64,000 nucleotides of DNA, taken from Osedax fenrisi. Taxonomy: Eukaryota; Annelida; Polychaeta; Sabellida; Siboglinidae. A model generated the notes under the pieces. The model did not search any database. It was not told the DNA's origin and was given only the letters and a program-made list of their open reading frames with translations. Each line of letters begins with the position of its first letter. The first letter of the stretch is position 1. The stretch spans positions 56,899,363-56,963,362 of the forward strand of contig OZ025241.1 of NCBI GenBank assembly GCA_964019155.1, in the 5' to 3' direction. Both the position numbers and the translations under genes were made by a program. Positions 1 through 13,230 of the stretch are shown piece by piece.

Positions 1-660
1 AACCCTTGATATCAAAAATGATGCAGACCAGTGTTATCTAATACTCAGTTTAAAAGGGAAACTTTACATTACCTATAGGCTATAGGTAATATATACATAT
101 ACTACATTTATTATAGCCCGTACCATAGCTTATATACATGTATAAGAATTATGTATATGCATTGTAATATTAATAGTAAATATAGTATTATTATCATTAT
201 TATAATAATTATAGTTATATAATAACTATAGTTATATAATAAATACACAATTTCATTTGTCGGATTGCAAACTATGTTTATAAAGCGGCCGTCAATACAA
301 TTCACGCCTGTGACATTAGTGAACTGCATGACTTGAACTTACGGATGATGTGGTATGTACTACCACCTATAGAGGGTAGTAATCTGATAGCACATTAAGT
401 TATTGACGCGGTAATGATGAAAGGGGTGTTTCTGAATAGCATTCAATAGCGTAAACATTCAATAGCCAATATATTCATCTCGGCCCTGATGATTAGGCCG
501 CACATTAAAATCATCCTGATTAACATTAATCACCTGCAGTGAATGTGTACCTATAGGTATTATCATCTATAGGTACTATATATAGTAAATATATATATAT
601 ATATATTATATATATATATATATATATACTAACATATTACCTAATATATTAACCTATATA
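1..660. other. AT-rich stretch without a supported gene
   Basis: I see no coding region I can support. The stretch holds an AT dinucleotide run near 589-628 and short palindromic AT tracts. A 72-codon minus-strand reading frame at 111-329 is rich in Ile and Tyr from AT repeats and has no recognisable motif. Confidence 0.5.
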
Positions 661-864
661 TAGGGGAGAGTACTCGAATACCGACACCCTAACAATAACT
701 CACCATAACGTTATTATTTCTCAATTACATATTTCCAAATTATATATATATTTATTAAGTAGGTATAATACATATAATATCTACTATAAAATGTAATTTA
801 ATTTAACTCGGAGATAAAAAGGGTGTCGATATTATGTGCCTATACCGAATACCGATACCTTAAT

Positions 865-904
865 GTGTCGGTATTATGTTCAAATTTGAACATAATATCG
901 ACAC
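865..904. repeat. 40-bp near-perfect palindrome inside the MITE
   Basis: The arms GTGTCGGTATTATGTTCAAA and its complement at 885-904 pair with one mismatch and no spacer. The arm starts with the same GTCGGTATTA word found near the element ends. Confidence 0.8.
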
Positions 905-1217
905 GCTAAATATATATGTGTTTCTCTATACCATATATTATTTAATATCCACTATCCTATCATATTTAAATGGGCGTTACTTTTAGTTAACACACGCAAT
1001 TAATATATATTCTTAATAAGTAACAATATATTTTTATAATGATGATGATGATGATGATGATGATGAAATTGAGTTTATTAGAACTAAAATAGGGTCATGT
1101 AGACCCCTTCGCTCGTGCGGGAAGAAAATAATAATAAAATAATAGTAATACAATAATAATTTAATAATAATACATGCAATATACCACGGACAACAATACT
1201 AAATAATATAAAGGACT

Positions 1218-1221
<4 letters not shown>

Positions 1222-1282
<61 letters not shown>
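1222..1282. repeat. (AT)n microsatellite
   Basis: About 30 uninterrupted AT dinucleotides. Comparable runs lie at 26,572-26,618, 31,269-31,318, 31,659-31,697, 55,838-55,913 and 61,330-61,378. They generate the many meaningless Tyr-Ile reading frames of the window. Confidence 0.95.
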
Positions 1283-1284
<2 letters not shown>

Positions 1285-1686
1285 TATATGTGTATATTAT
1301 GTATATTAAGTATATATATAATAAATTATGAAAAATATAAAATCTTTACGTACAGCAATCTGTACAGCACTTTGTAAAATATAATTAGATCTATAGTATA
1401 GATTCTATACGATGTATTTAAAATATTTAAAATATCTAAATTTTCAAATGATGATAATCGATTTTGTACTTCAAAAATTTCATAAATTTAGAGTTGTAAC
1501 GAAAAAATCAGTTATTTGATTATAGTTAAAAAAATATTAATATTTAAAAAAAAGTAAACTTATATGAATTAGAATTATATTGATTAACATTTCATTAATT
1601 AATTATTTTTTGATTTGAATTATATTTTATGAGATCTATAGGGGGTCGATATTACGTGCATGTCGATATTAGAGCACTCTCCCCTA

Positions 1687-2649
1687 CATACATTTACTAA
1701 ATTTAGTTTCTTAGTAATGTGTGCTTAGCTATGAAGTTATAAGGACATTATGACATTATTTAATAGTATACATATATAGATATAGGCCTACATACGACGT
1801 ACGACGTACAATGTACGTCGTACATCGTAAGTACATACTATAGTATATATACGTATACGAATTTATTGAATTTAATTGATGACGATCGTCATCTATTTGA
1901 ATATATTAAAATATAATAGTATAAAATCATATATATAGTCTTCTATTATTAGTTTAATAGTACTAGTATTAGTATATTATATATATTAAATATTTTATTT
2001 ATTATTATTCGCATCCTATATCAATATAACATAATAGTTAGTTAAAATACCTACCCACCCAAATAGATTTATTTACTTATCTTTCTCGAAAAATATCCCA
2101 CTTATTCATTGTTTGATTTTAATATATCTATGTGCATATAAGCATACTAATGTGCATGAATAAAGCAATATATATTTAAGTATATCTCACACATATAAAT
2201 ATATTCAAGTATTACAGTAGAATTATTTATATTAATGAAAATATAGTTTGTATGTATACCAATTTATATATTGCAGGGGGGTATAATACTTCTGAGATTA
2301 CAGCTTCTTATATTCATATCCACGTATAACTTTCCAGAAATTCACCAGTTGATAATGCAGACCAATCATAAATATTATCCACAACACATATATACTACCG
2401 GCATATCTTTATTCTTCCTTTACTGATTCATACAATATGGTTTTTACCAATATATAATGTATTGAAATATGTAAAAACTGACCTAGATTCTTTTTATGAT
2501 ACATAATAAATATTCGTAATTTCCTATAATATTTATTCGATCACCTATAAATGAATTAGTTTTTATTTGATAATATATTATATTAAGAAGTTTTCTATGT
2601 TTTTCATTTCGATATTCGTTAAATTTATATTTGACTCTTACAAAAGTGT
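1687..2649. other. AT-rich stretch without a supported gene
   Basis: No reading frame with family resemblance is visible. There is an imperfect palindromic ACGACGTAC cluster at about 1795-1832, and the rest is unremarkable AT-rich sequence. Confidence 0.45.
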
Positions 2650-3300
2650 TAAAGTTGCACATCCATATAACAATATTAAGAGAACGAGATAGTTGTAATT
2701 AGAGTTTAATTTAAATTTAAAGTTTATCTCTATACTTTCCATGTCCTCCCCAATATCACCAATGTCCATGTTTCTGTAGTCATTCTAATCTTGATATATT
2801 TTGTTGTGCTATTTCCTTTACATGTTAGTGTTGCGCCAACATATTTAAAACGTTCACGTCATCAACAGATGATTTCCATAATTATTAAGAGAGAGCTTCG
2901 TGATATTGTCGTCAATGTGTATTAGTATCTTACTCTTTACGTGACTTACTTCTATACAGTAACGTTCAGCACTCTTCACCTTCGCATCTATTAAGTTATG
3001 TAGATATTAAGTAGCAAGGGATTAAGAAAAATCAAATGTGTGCGTTATTGATTTAGTTTATATCCAATCACACATTGAGTGTTATACTATTGTTTTATTT
3101 AAATTTGCATGTACTTTGATATCAAATATATCGATAAGAAACGAAATTAATATTGCCTTATCCCTTTGCATTATATTGAACCTTCCAAGAGGTCGGTATC
3201 ACCAACATATCATTGATTTCCCAGTTATCGTTCTTATGTTAAAATTAGTGAGATATGCTATAACAATGTTTCTTATATTATTGATTCTATAAATATATTG
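2650..3300 (-). pseudogene. Decayed LINE fragment (minus strand)
   Basis: The stretch about 2690-2935 aligns by eye with 14,480-14,705, sharing the word AAGTTTATCTCTA, the GTCATGGTAATTCTAA-like stretch and the GATGATATT...GTCA...TATTAGTAT stretch. The second locus lies in a minus-strand LINE relic with clear reverse transcriptase remnants, so this is probably another copy. No open frame survives. Boundaries are guesses. Confidence 0.3.
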
Positions 3301-4114
3301 AATATAGTACTGGATAGAATATAAAACCTTGCCTTACTTAAACTCTTGTCGATAATTACATTCCAATAATTTTTTTAGTAATATAGAACTGTGTACTAAA
3401 TCATAAAGACATTTTATTATTTTAGAAAGTTGTTCATTATGTATGTCAAAATATGCAATATAATGCCATACACCTTTGTAACTTAAGTTGTAAATATCTT
3501 TTCTAATATTGATAAACTTATGGTATTATATTCTTTGTTTGTATATGTACTTCTCAACTAATTATCTACAATTAATTGTAGTTATACCGTTCTACGATGA
3601 TTATAATGATGATGATGATGATGATGATGATGATGGTGTATTAGATATACTAAACACAAAATAAATTAAATACATCCCCTCGTAAGTATATACAACTGAA
3701 TATGAAAATTGTATAAAATAAAAGTCAAATGTTTATAAATAAAAATACCGTAGAGGTATGATTTAATATGAGTAGATAATAAAAGTATTAATGGATAGAT
3801 CAGATAGATAAACAGTAAGATTTTACTTAGAACCTTGCCAAAAAAAAGGTTACCATACTTGATCTATACTCTGCCTTTTACACCACTGAAAATACGACGT
3901 TTATCTCATGCCTAATATCTATGAGGGGTGTGTGTGGGGGCGATGGATGTAGCCATGTATCATGATAGTAGCTTTCTCATTCTATATAGATTACATATGT
4001 GAATGATTATGAACATGGTATCCAATCAATCCTACCAATCTCTCATGTATTAGCTCCTCGAGCTACATCCTGGTAACGACTTTTACTGGTCGGCTAAACT
4101 ACATGAGGGTACTA

Positions 4115-7050
4115 TAGCCAGAGAGGAATGGGATCCGCTGGACTAACCAATCCCAAGAAATGCACCATGAACAACAAAACAAATATACTCATACCGGCTC
4201 GGCTATCTCCCGGGTTAACAATCAGAACGAATGTGATAATTGGACTACTGATAAAAACGAAAATAAAAACAAAAATATTCTAAGACTACTTAACAACGTT
4301 GTAATAGGAACATGGAATGTAAGAACGCATACAAGAACAGGTAGCATATAAGAACTATAAAATGAAATCAAAATATATATATGGAAAATACTCGGACTCT
4401 ACGAAATAAGATGGAAAGAAAATGGTAATCATATAATTTATGATGGTCATGAATTATTCTATAGTGGTAAAACCAAATACCACAGAAATGGTGTTGGATT
4501 TATGATACACAAAAATACCAAAGAAACTGTAATTGAATTCACTCCTATTTCAAGTAGAACTTGTACTATAAGAATAACAGCTAAACCTCTTAATATATTT
4601 ATAATACAGATATATTCACCTACTTCAGATTACACTGATGAACAAATGGAAAATGTCTACTCACAACTCCAAAGTACAATTGATAGTATGAAAAAGAAAG
4701 ATATGCTAATTGTTCAGGGGGACTGGAACGCAACAATTGGGAAGGATTCAATCAATGACTGGAGTGATTACTATGGAACCGCATGTAACACTGCTACTAA
4801 TGACAGGGGGTTAAGACTCTTAGAATTTGCAAGCTATAATGATTTAATCGTGGCAAATACATTAGGGAAACATAAACAATCGATAATATCTACATTTAAT
4901 TCACCAAATGGTAAGATACATAATCAGATTGATTATATCCTGATAAAGATACGTTTTAGATCAGGTATTAATGTTGCTAAAACTAGAGTATACAATAAAG
5001 CAGCTATAGGCAGTGATAACGATCTAGTAATGATGTATTTTAAACAAAAACTTAAATATCAACGAAAACTAAAGAGTACCAGAATTAACTATAACATGGA
5101 TAGACTGAAAAATAAATCAACTCAGGTTGATTATAAAGAATATATTGAGGACAAATTAGATGAAGAACTAACAAATAATGAAAATGAAAATATCAAGAGC
5201 ACGATAACAGCCTTAAATCGAATAATACACCAAGCCGCAACGGAAAAATTGGGATTCAGTAGAAAAAAGAATAAACCTTGGATAACAGACGACATACTTG
5301 AACTATGTGATGAACGCCGAAAACTAAAACCTCACAAAAATGAACGTTGAAGGGAATACAATCTACTCAATAAAAATATAAAAAACGGCATGATGGAAGC
5401 GAAGCAATCATGGATAGGTGTAAACGAATAATGTGAAAGTATTGATAGTTCACTTATAAGTAATAACTCCAAAAAAGCATATGCTATTGTAAAGGCACTC
5501 ACAAAGACAAAAACAGGAAAGTCACAACAAAAATAACTTACTGACTGAAGAAGGTGACATATTAAAAAGATGGACTGAATATTGTACTGAACTATATAAC
5601 TTTGAATCGAATGGAGACGACAATTTTATAAATATCCACCAACAATGTGAAGAAGAAGAAAATGAACTCAACATCGGAAACGGTATTCTATGAGAATAAG
5701 TTGTTGCAGCTATAAAGTCATTAGAAAGGTAAAGCGGCTGGTCTAGACAATATTCCATCGGAACTAATAGTAAACGGTGGCTATTCAATTATTGATTTAA
5801 TGCACAGAATATGTTCAAATATTTAGGAAACAAGTAAATGGCCAGAAATATGGACGAAATCAATAATAGTAACAATCCCGAAAAAAGGTAATCTAACACA
5901 ATGCACTAATTATCTCATTATTAGTCTAATCAACCAAGCTAGTAAAATTATGCTAAAAATAGTTTTAAATCGTCTAGTTCCACAAGTATAGCAACTATTA
6001 TCTGAAGAACAATCTGGATTTAGGAAGAACCGTAGCACGATAGAGCAAATTTTCAATTTACGTCTCATCTGCGAAAAACATAATCTTCAACAAAAAAAAG
6101 CTGTACCATCTATGCATCGACTTCCGAAAAGCATTTGACAGAATTTGACAAAAGGGACTTTTGTCTTCATGCAAAAATGTAATATCTACAGAAATGTAAT
6201 TGATATTATCAAAAATCTATACGACAAAGCGAGTAGTGCAATACTGAGAAAAGGAGTAATTGGTGAAGACTTTCCAACAAAAACTGGTGTTAGACAAGGA
6301 TGTCTACTCTCACCAACTCTGTTTAATCTCTTTTTAGAAGATATAATGCAAAACGAACTTTGCTGTCATAATGGAACAATTAAAATGAATGGAAGACTAA
6401 ATACTAACCTAAGGTTTTCTGATGATATTGACGGTCTTGCTGGTTCGGAAGATGAAATGATATCTCTAGTAAATAAAATATCAGAGGCAGCAAGTAAATT
6501 TGGTATGGAAATAAATCCAACTAAAACCAAATTGATGTTAAATGATAATACCTGCAACCCAAATATCATAATCCAGAACGAACATATTGAGATAGTTAAC
6601 CACTTCAAATATCTAGGATAAATAATTGATGAACAAGGTTCCAGAAAAGAAATAGCTAGAGCAGCACAGGCAAATCAAGTATGCAGCAACCTGAAAATAA
6701 TATGGAATGACAGATACATTAGATTGGGATATAAGCTAAGGCTTATGAACTCTTTAGTGACGTCAATATTTGTATATGCATGTGAAACATGGACGCTAAC
6801 TGCTGAACTAGAAACTAGGATAAGAAAATTTGAAAAAAAGAACTTCCGCAAATTACTTGGTGTTACATATAAGGACAGAATAACAAATGACGAAATCAGA
6901 GCCAGAATATCGCAATCTAGGCGCTATACAGACTTACTAACAATCTTTAAACGATGAAAACTAACATGGTATGGTCATGTGACACGGTCAGAAGGACTTG
7001 CCAAACTAATCCTACAAGGAAATGTAGAAGGACGGATACGTCGTATGTCG
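4115..7050 (+). pseudogene. Degraded RTE-clade LINE, same family as the intact copy at 19,094
   Basis: The 5' leader word GAGAGGAATGGGA and the translated pieces match the intact element at 19,094-22,560 in order. They are the endonuclease start GTWNVRTH (about 4307), GDWNATIG and QIDYILIK (4720-4960), the connector KPWITDDILELCDERR (about 5275), GVRQGCLLSP (about 6290), FSDDIDGLAGSE (where the intact copy has FADD) and the C-terminal WYGHV region (about 6970). Stops and frameshifts break the frame at least near 4350, 5349, 5825, 6100, 6620 and 6957, and the endonuclease SDH motif reads SDN. Homology stops near 7045, just before the RGRPKK motif, so the 3' end is lost. Confidence 0.9.
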
Positions 7051-7882
7051 CTTAACTAGTTAATCACATGAATAGTTTATCACATCTGTGTTAATTAAAC
7101 TAATCCGGCCTAACCTCACATTGTATACAGTATGGTTTGATAATTTACCCCATACTATTTAATATAATAATAATACGTGTATTTATTCACATTAATATAA
7201 TTCCCATTCTTACACTACTGTCTAATTCATGTATTACATTGCAAACATATTCGGATAACATCAACATCTAATTAACATGTAATTATGATTGACACCCCAT
7301 ATTACTTACTCGTTCATCAACTATAGTTATACCTATAGGTATAACCACTATACATAACTGGTTATCTTCCAACTCTTTGCAATAACTCCATTAAAAACTC
7401 TCTTTATTTCGTACATCTATCTCTATATTGAAATACCATAATACTAATACTATTGACAACTCGCAATAATCTACTTTACAGTATTCCTCTAATATACGAA
7501 ACATCGGTGTAATTCTAGATGATAGCATTTGCATCAATACTAAATAACTAAACTGACACAATTATCAACTTTATTCCCTTTAGATTAATCGGAAAAAATA
7601 CAACATATATTGTCATCGCCATTTCTTCTGAATATATTCTGTTAGATTTGTTTACTTAACATTCCCTCGTCATTTATGCTAAGTTATAAATCTTATAAAA
7701 TAATATTGTAATGCATGTTATAATAATTAAATATTCTCTAATACCAGTATTATTGTATACCAGTAATACTAATAAACTGGTATACCAGGAATACTAATAC
7801 ACTGGTATACCAGTAGTACTAAAATACTATGGTATTGTTTTATTTATAAAACAATACTGGTTACAAATACCAATACATCAAC
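7051..7882. other. AT-rich stretch with a palindromic tandem repeat
   Basis: No gene is seen. At about 7742-7830 a 27-bp unit built on the palindrome CTGGTATACCAG followed by AATACTAATA recurs about three times with small changes. Confidence 0.55.
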
Positions 7883-8355
7883 GCAATTTTCCGAAGGAAA
7901 GATATAACACTTACGCGAAATCGTGGAATTCGAATTTGTATACAAAATACCCCAGTGCCACCTATAGCGGGTTACTTTAAGGAACTATGTGTTATTAATA
8001 ATGTAAATTCGTATCAAACTATACACTTTTAAAATGTAAAATAATATGTTTAAAATGATTATTTATATAATGAAAACTAAGTGTTAATTACTAATAAATA
8101 ACAAATAAATAGGATGTGTAGGTTTTAAATGATATAAATAGCTATGTGGCAAGTAAAATATAATTTATATTGCAAGTCATTTAGTAAAACAATGAAAACA
8201 TTGTAGTTTGGAAGTCGCGCCGAATCTAAATCTATATCAGTGATTTGATACTACTGCTAGCAGCGGCAGGTAGTAGTTATTAATTATAATAATACGTTAT
8301 AGCGTATACTGTTCATATATAGGGAGTATTATATCTTTGCTTCGCAAAATCTTTG
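7883..8355. mobile_element. hAT-like MITE, CTTCGCAAAATCTTTG family, copy 1
   Basis: It is collinear with 59,534-59,987 along its whole length, sharing the blocks TTTTCCGAAGGAAAGATATA, CACCTATAGCGGGTTACTTT and CTTTGCTTCGCAAAATCTTTG. The ends form an inverted repeat of about 27 bp, although copy 1 has lost a few bases of the left tip. The tip CAAAG fits the YARNG start typical of hAT elements. No transposase is visible. Confidence 0.75.
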
Positions 8356-8542
8356 TTATTATTTTAAAAAATAAAATAATATAAAAATGGTTGCACTTGT
8401 AAATATATGAATATTTAATTTGTTCTACATTTATTAAAAATTATAAATTTATAAATTTCACTATAAACAATAATATTTATAATAAAAAAAAACAAAACTC
8501 AAGTAATTAAAATCTAGCGTATACACGTATCTAATTTCTATA

Positions 8543-9207
8543 ATGGTTAAACCTAGTACATGTAAGAGTTTACTCTTGAATAGTAGAACTATGAGAATGA
8601 GGAGGGCACTAAGACCTAACACTAAAGTAACAGATACGACTAAAAGTGAGGACACTACAATGAATACGGAAACCGTTAAGATCGCTAGTAAATCCATTAC
8701 AACTCGCAAGACAATTACTAATAAGAAAAAGAATAAGGGAAAAACATGTGTAAAGCCACTTGCTATAATTACTAAGATAATATTTGAAGATAATAAGGTA
8801 TGATTGTATATATATATATATATATATATATGTAACTCCCTGCAAGGGTTTATCTCATAATTATGAGATAAACCCTTGTAGGGAGTTACATAGACCTTAA
8901 GGCTATAGCATATATATATATATATATATATATGTTTTTATATTATTTTGTATACAATAATCGGACATCGTTATAACTTTAATAAGAGTACATGTACAGT
9001 AAGAGTGATTTTAAACAGGATGTTGATCATCGAACACTTCTTATGGATCATTTAAATTTAAGTATTGAGAATATCCAACAAATGTTAGGTCAATATTGGC
9101 CATGCGAAGCCCTGGTCACTTTAAAAAAAATTAACATTGGTATAGATAGGAAAATTCAACAAAAAAAAACAAAATATGTATATTTTTCATCGCATCGCCA
9201 ATATTGA
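8543..9207 (+). CDS. Candidate two-exon small gene (unknown)
   Basis: Exon 1 at 8543-8797 starts at an ATG and gives 85 residues, rich in Lys, Thr and Arg. It ends with AAG before GTATGA. Exon 2 at 9019-9207 follows a TTTTAAACAG acceptor and gives 62 residues to a TGA. Both boundaries are in phase 0, so the joined product would be 147 residues. The first part is basic (MRMRRALRPNTK, KKKNKGK) and the second contains LNLSIENIQQMLGQYWPCEA. I recognise no family. The intron holds an AT run and a 60-bp hairpin. Layout and size resemble the candidate at 13,231. A chance pairing of reading frames is quite possible. Confidence 0.3.
8831..8890. repeat. 60-bp near-perfect hairpin flanked by (AT)n
   Basis: The arm TGTAACTCCCTGCAAGGGTT continues into TATCTCATAA and pairs with 8861-8890 with one mismatch and no loop. 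AT runs of about 24 bp flank it on both sides (8806-8830, 8910-8932). It may be a short foldback element or a cruciform-forming site. Confidence 0.85.
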
Positions 9208-9535
9208 ACCAAAATGTATATGTTTTAATAAAATAGTATCGTGAACATCATATCTATATCATCTAATATATAGCAGTATGATTTGTAAAATCACTCTTAA
9301 TGTACAATTGCAACTTCGAAGGGATATGTCATTTAGTTATAAGTAAAAACGTCATCTAAGTATGCTTATTTCCTATAGGATATGCATAGGATGAAAGTAG
9401 CAAATAAAATAGCAAATATATATAAATGTTGCTTTAAATAAACGATACTAATAATATATATGAAGTATTAGTTGTATATATTTATTTTAATTTGTAGTAC
9501 AATAGTGTAATCAATAGTGTAATCAACAGTGATTT

Positions 9536-9690
9536 AGCGTGAGGCTATAGCTGCAGACACACAGGTTGTATAACACGGCTTCAAACCCCGTCCGATAATA
9601 TAAAACAGGTATTAACGGAATAAGTTGTATTATTATATTATTTTGTAAAAAATAATCGACTATCGTTAAAACTATAATACGAGTATAGAT

Positions 9691-9700
<10 letters not shown>
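9536..9700 (+). mobile_element. tRNA-derived SINE-like fragment
   Basis: The block from about 9540 reads like a decayed tRNA head: GAGGCTATAGCTGCAGACAC in the A-box area, then GGCTTCAAACCCCGTCC as a B-box relic. It is followed by the words TATTATTTTGTAAAAAATAA and CGACTATCGTTAAAAC. A similar tail lies at 8940-8990, and the better SINE copies at 62-63 kb share the head pattern. Confidence 0.4.
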
Positions 9701-9721
<21 letters not shown>

Positions 9722-9749
9722 CTTTTTGGAAACTCAACCACACTGTTAT

Positions 9750-10614
9750 AAATAACCCTTTAGTTTTCGCTGAATAAACCTTTAGTAAGTGGTCCTATGA
9801 GTGAAGGGTTTTTGACCATTTAGTAAAAGCTTTAGTGAAACATGAAGGGTTTTACTACATAAAGAACTAAATGGTTTTGATCAATATTAAGTGAAGGGTT
9901 CTATTCTTATTTGAACTAAAAATGTTTATAGAATATTAACTAAAGGGTTTTAACTTATTTGAACTAAAGATTGTTTTACATTTTATTAACTAAAGGGTTT
10001 TGAACTTATTTGAACTAAAGGTTTTTGATATTAAATTAACTAAATGTTTTGATATATTGGTGAATAAAATGTACCTCTAATTAAATTATACATAATTCAA
10101 ATAGCTATGATATAAATATATATATATATACATTGTAATTATAAATAATTATTTTCATAAATATAACTGTATAATTTAAACAAATACAGCATTAATTAAG
10201 CTGTAAACGTTTCCTGATAAGAAATAAACTATATTATCATATTAGCGAACATAATATATTAAATATAATATCCGTGCCAGACAAGAAATAATTGCCTTTT
10301 AAATAATATTTATATGTGAAATTAGGTGAGAAATTATACTGTTATAAAAAAAGACAATTTAAAACAAAATATATATTTGTATATAAAATTAATAATATGT
10401 AAATATAGAACAATATTTTTTAACTTATAAAGTATATATTAATTAATTTTACTTACAACATATGTTTTAAATATTTACAAAAACTTAAAATATCAAAAAT
10501 ATATTTGGTTTTAATTATATATTAACCAATAAATTAAACAACAATTTGTCTCTAAAACTATAGGTATAACTATAGTTATAAATGGTTCGAAACCCTTTAG
10601 TTATTATTTAATAA

Positions 10615-10647
<33 letters not shown>

Positions 10648-11035
10648 TATATTAAAGTAAGTACTAATATATAGTATATATTATATAATATATTGTAAAT
10701 AGTATAAAGTAGGTATATATATATATATCGCCTATATGCTCGATAGTAAATAAACTCGATGTGGATAGGCTTGACTTGTATTGTAATATATAAAACCTGT
10801 AGTACAACTAGAGGTATAACTAAAGGGTTCGAAACTATTTAGTTAGCATCTAATAAAAAGTAAAGGGTTATAAACCTTTAGTTATTATTTAATAAAAACT
10901 AAAGGTTTTCAAAAACCCTTTAGTTGTAATTTACTAAAAAGGTAAAGGTTTACCAAAACCCTTTAGTTTTGCTTTAATGAACTAAAGGTTTTTTATATAT
11001 AAAAACCTTTACCTCGTATTTAACGAAAACTAGTT
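9750..11035. mobile_element. Foldback element with a ladder of CTAAAGGGTTT repeats
   Basis: The left part (9750-10060) repeats ACTAAAGGGTTTTGAACTTA-like units of about 45 bp, and the right part (10,800-11,000) repeats AACCCTTTAGTT-like units in the opposite sense. Outer ends are related inverted repeats: TTTAGTTTTCGCTGAATAAA on the left, and the complement of TTTAACGAAAACTAG on the right. The centre is plain AT-rich DNA with an (AT)n run. No target duplication or transposase was identified, so the class is open. Confidence 0.5.
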
Positions 11036-11284
11036 GTTTTTTATATTCATTATTTTTAACAGTCAACTATCATTGGTCATGTTTCATAAGACCGTCACCT
11101 ACTATCATAATTATAATAATAACATCTTCAAAATCTCACCCACTTGTTGACCCAGTCCCCTTACAGTTCCTTAAATCTACTTTTCCATAACTTATTCCAT
11201 ATATCACCGATATATACCACCACTCCCTTATTTCCGCATTTCTCCCCATACCTATGAAGTCAGCATATATAACATCTCATTCTT

Positions 11285-12645
11285 AAAAAAAGCAACCCTT
11301 GAACCTGAAATGTTATCAAACTACAGACCCATATCGCAATTATCTATAGCTATGGTATACCCTATCCAAAGTAATGTAACTTGTTTAAACAATTCATTAC
11401 CTATCTAATCACTAATGACGTCATTACTGATCATTACCAGAGTGCCTATTAACCACATCGTAGTACAGAGACATCGCTGTATCGGGTACTAAAGGATATT
11501 AATATCATACTTGATACTATTCATGATTTCTATATGATTTTTTATATGATTTACCAAGTGTTGATACACTTAATCATGATGTCCTTGATACGAGATTATA
11601 TGAGATCGGCATACATGGCCAAGTTCATGCATGATTCATGTCCTTTATAACCAATCGAGACTACTGTATAACGTTTAATAACTCAACATCTGCCTCTTTC
11701 TTCCAAACACTTGGAGTCCCTCAAGTCTCTGTAATTGGTCCCTTACTTTTCCTTATCTCATTCTTCCGTTAAAATTGATGTTTTTAAAATACCCAGAATT
11801 CCATTACCATCTCTAAGATGATGACTTTCAAATCTATCTATATCTTGCATTTGTTCTAACTATATTCATGGTACTCTACTTAATCTAAATAAATTCATAG
11901 ATTATATAATTACATGCTTTTCTATGAACTCGCTATCTCCTAAAACTTTCAATAGGTTATATTATACTTATCAGATATATATATACTACACATCCATCAT
12001 CAATCATTACCACCCATATAACCAACCTCTATCCCACTTTCTTCATCTATCACAACTATTGGCATTACATTTAATTCTTATATGTCTCTCCACCCATACA
12101 TCTCTTTTATTCTTACTAAATAAGGTATACATTCAGTAATTTTTTCTAAACTAAATTATCTATTCTTCATATAATTAAGTTATGTTCATTGATCAGAATA
12201 TAATCTATTCAGCTACATGCAGTAGGAATATTATTCAAGCTTAATAGAAGTTTCAATGTATCAATATCGGCCATCATGATATAGCTCCGATGATTGAAAT
12301 TAAGATCACTATCAAAATATAGATTATTTTGACTTACTCACATATCTATTTATAGTAATTCACCATCATGCCTAGTCGATATTATTAATATTATACATAG
12401 TAACCACCCTAGACATGGATAATATATAATGATATTGAGCGAAATAATGTCAAATTACATATGTCATGTGATACTTATTTTGATATTGCCTTATTTAAAT
12501 TATGGAACACTTTACCAGTTGATATTAGATGTACTAAAAACGTTACTTCTTTTAAACGCCGGATTTTCAAATAGTATCATTAATAACTTTGATAGTTTCA
12601 TTTATTCGTTTTATTTTGTTTACATAGGTTTACTACGCTTTACAT
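11285..12645 (+). pseudogene. Decayed LINE reverse transcriptase (CR1/L2/jockey-like)
   Basis: Broken frames carry reverse transcriptase landmarks in the right order. They are LSNYRPIS (about 11,310), a DTLDHDVLDTRLYEIG stretch (about 11,560), HAWFMSFI.NRDYCITFNNST (about 11,625-11,690) and LGVPQVSVIGPLLFL (about 11,710, normally GVPQGSVLGP). A C-terminal block LWNTLPVDIRCTKNVTSFKR lies near 12,500. These are typical of CR1, L2 and related LINEs and differ from the RTE copies elsewhere in the window. Stops and frameshifts are frequent, and no 5' end or target duplication is seen. Confidence 0.8.
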
Positions 12646-13230
12646 AATTTTTATTTCATTTATATAACGATACAAAATAAATACATATTATTTAGTAAAT
12701 AAATAATTGTAACAATAATAATAATATAGTATATAGTATATATTATATATATATTTATATCTGCAATAATATCCACTAAAGAAAACACAATAATGTTACC
12801 TTATAACGCTATTTATATTATCTACTACTCATCATTTCGAGTATTTTAGGCATGATTATAAGAACACGTAGGATTGATAGATAGATAAACACCTATATAT
12901 TTGTTTCTCATTCCTAAATAAACTAGATTAGAATAGATACAATCATTTATTTTATAATACTAAGTATATAATAACAATTATTTGAAAGAAAAACATTATT
13001 TTAAAATGTAGGTATGGTATTTAATATTATAATAGTATACTATAGTATATATATACCTATATTTAATATATTTATTTGTCTAATATAATAATATTTGTCA
13101 ATATCTATCTCATATATGAAGAATATATAAATATATTAGTATAGTTAAATTATATAAAAATATCGTTGTATGTTATATTTAATAAGTAATACTTACTAAA
13201 TAGGAAGCCGATACTTCGTGTATAGTAAAA
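12646..13230. other. AT-rich stretch without a supported gene
   Basis: Nothing recognisable beyond AT-rich runs is visible between the LINE relic and the candidate small gene. Confidence 0.5.

Larger units (their letters stand above)
663..1684. mobile_element. TA-flanked MITE, GGGGAGAGT terminal repeats
   Basis: The left end GGGGAGAGTACTCGAATACC matches the reverse complement of the right end (GGGGAGAGTGCTCTAATATC) at most positions, and each end is flanked by TA. The interior repeats the words GTCGGTATTA and ATACCGACAC near both ends and in a central palindrome. No transposase is visible. TA target duplication is the habit of Tc1/mariner-type elements, so a non-autonomous element of that group is the best reading. 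Relatives with different end words lie at 24,985 and about 36,943. Confidence 0.7.
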
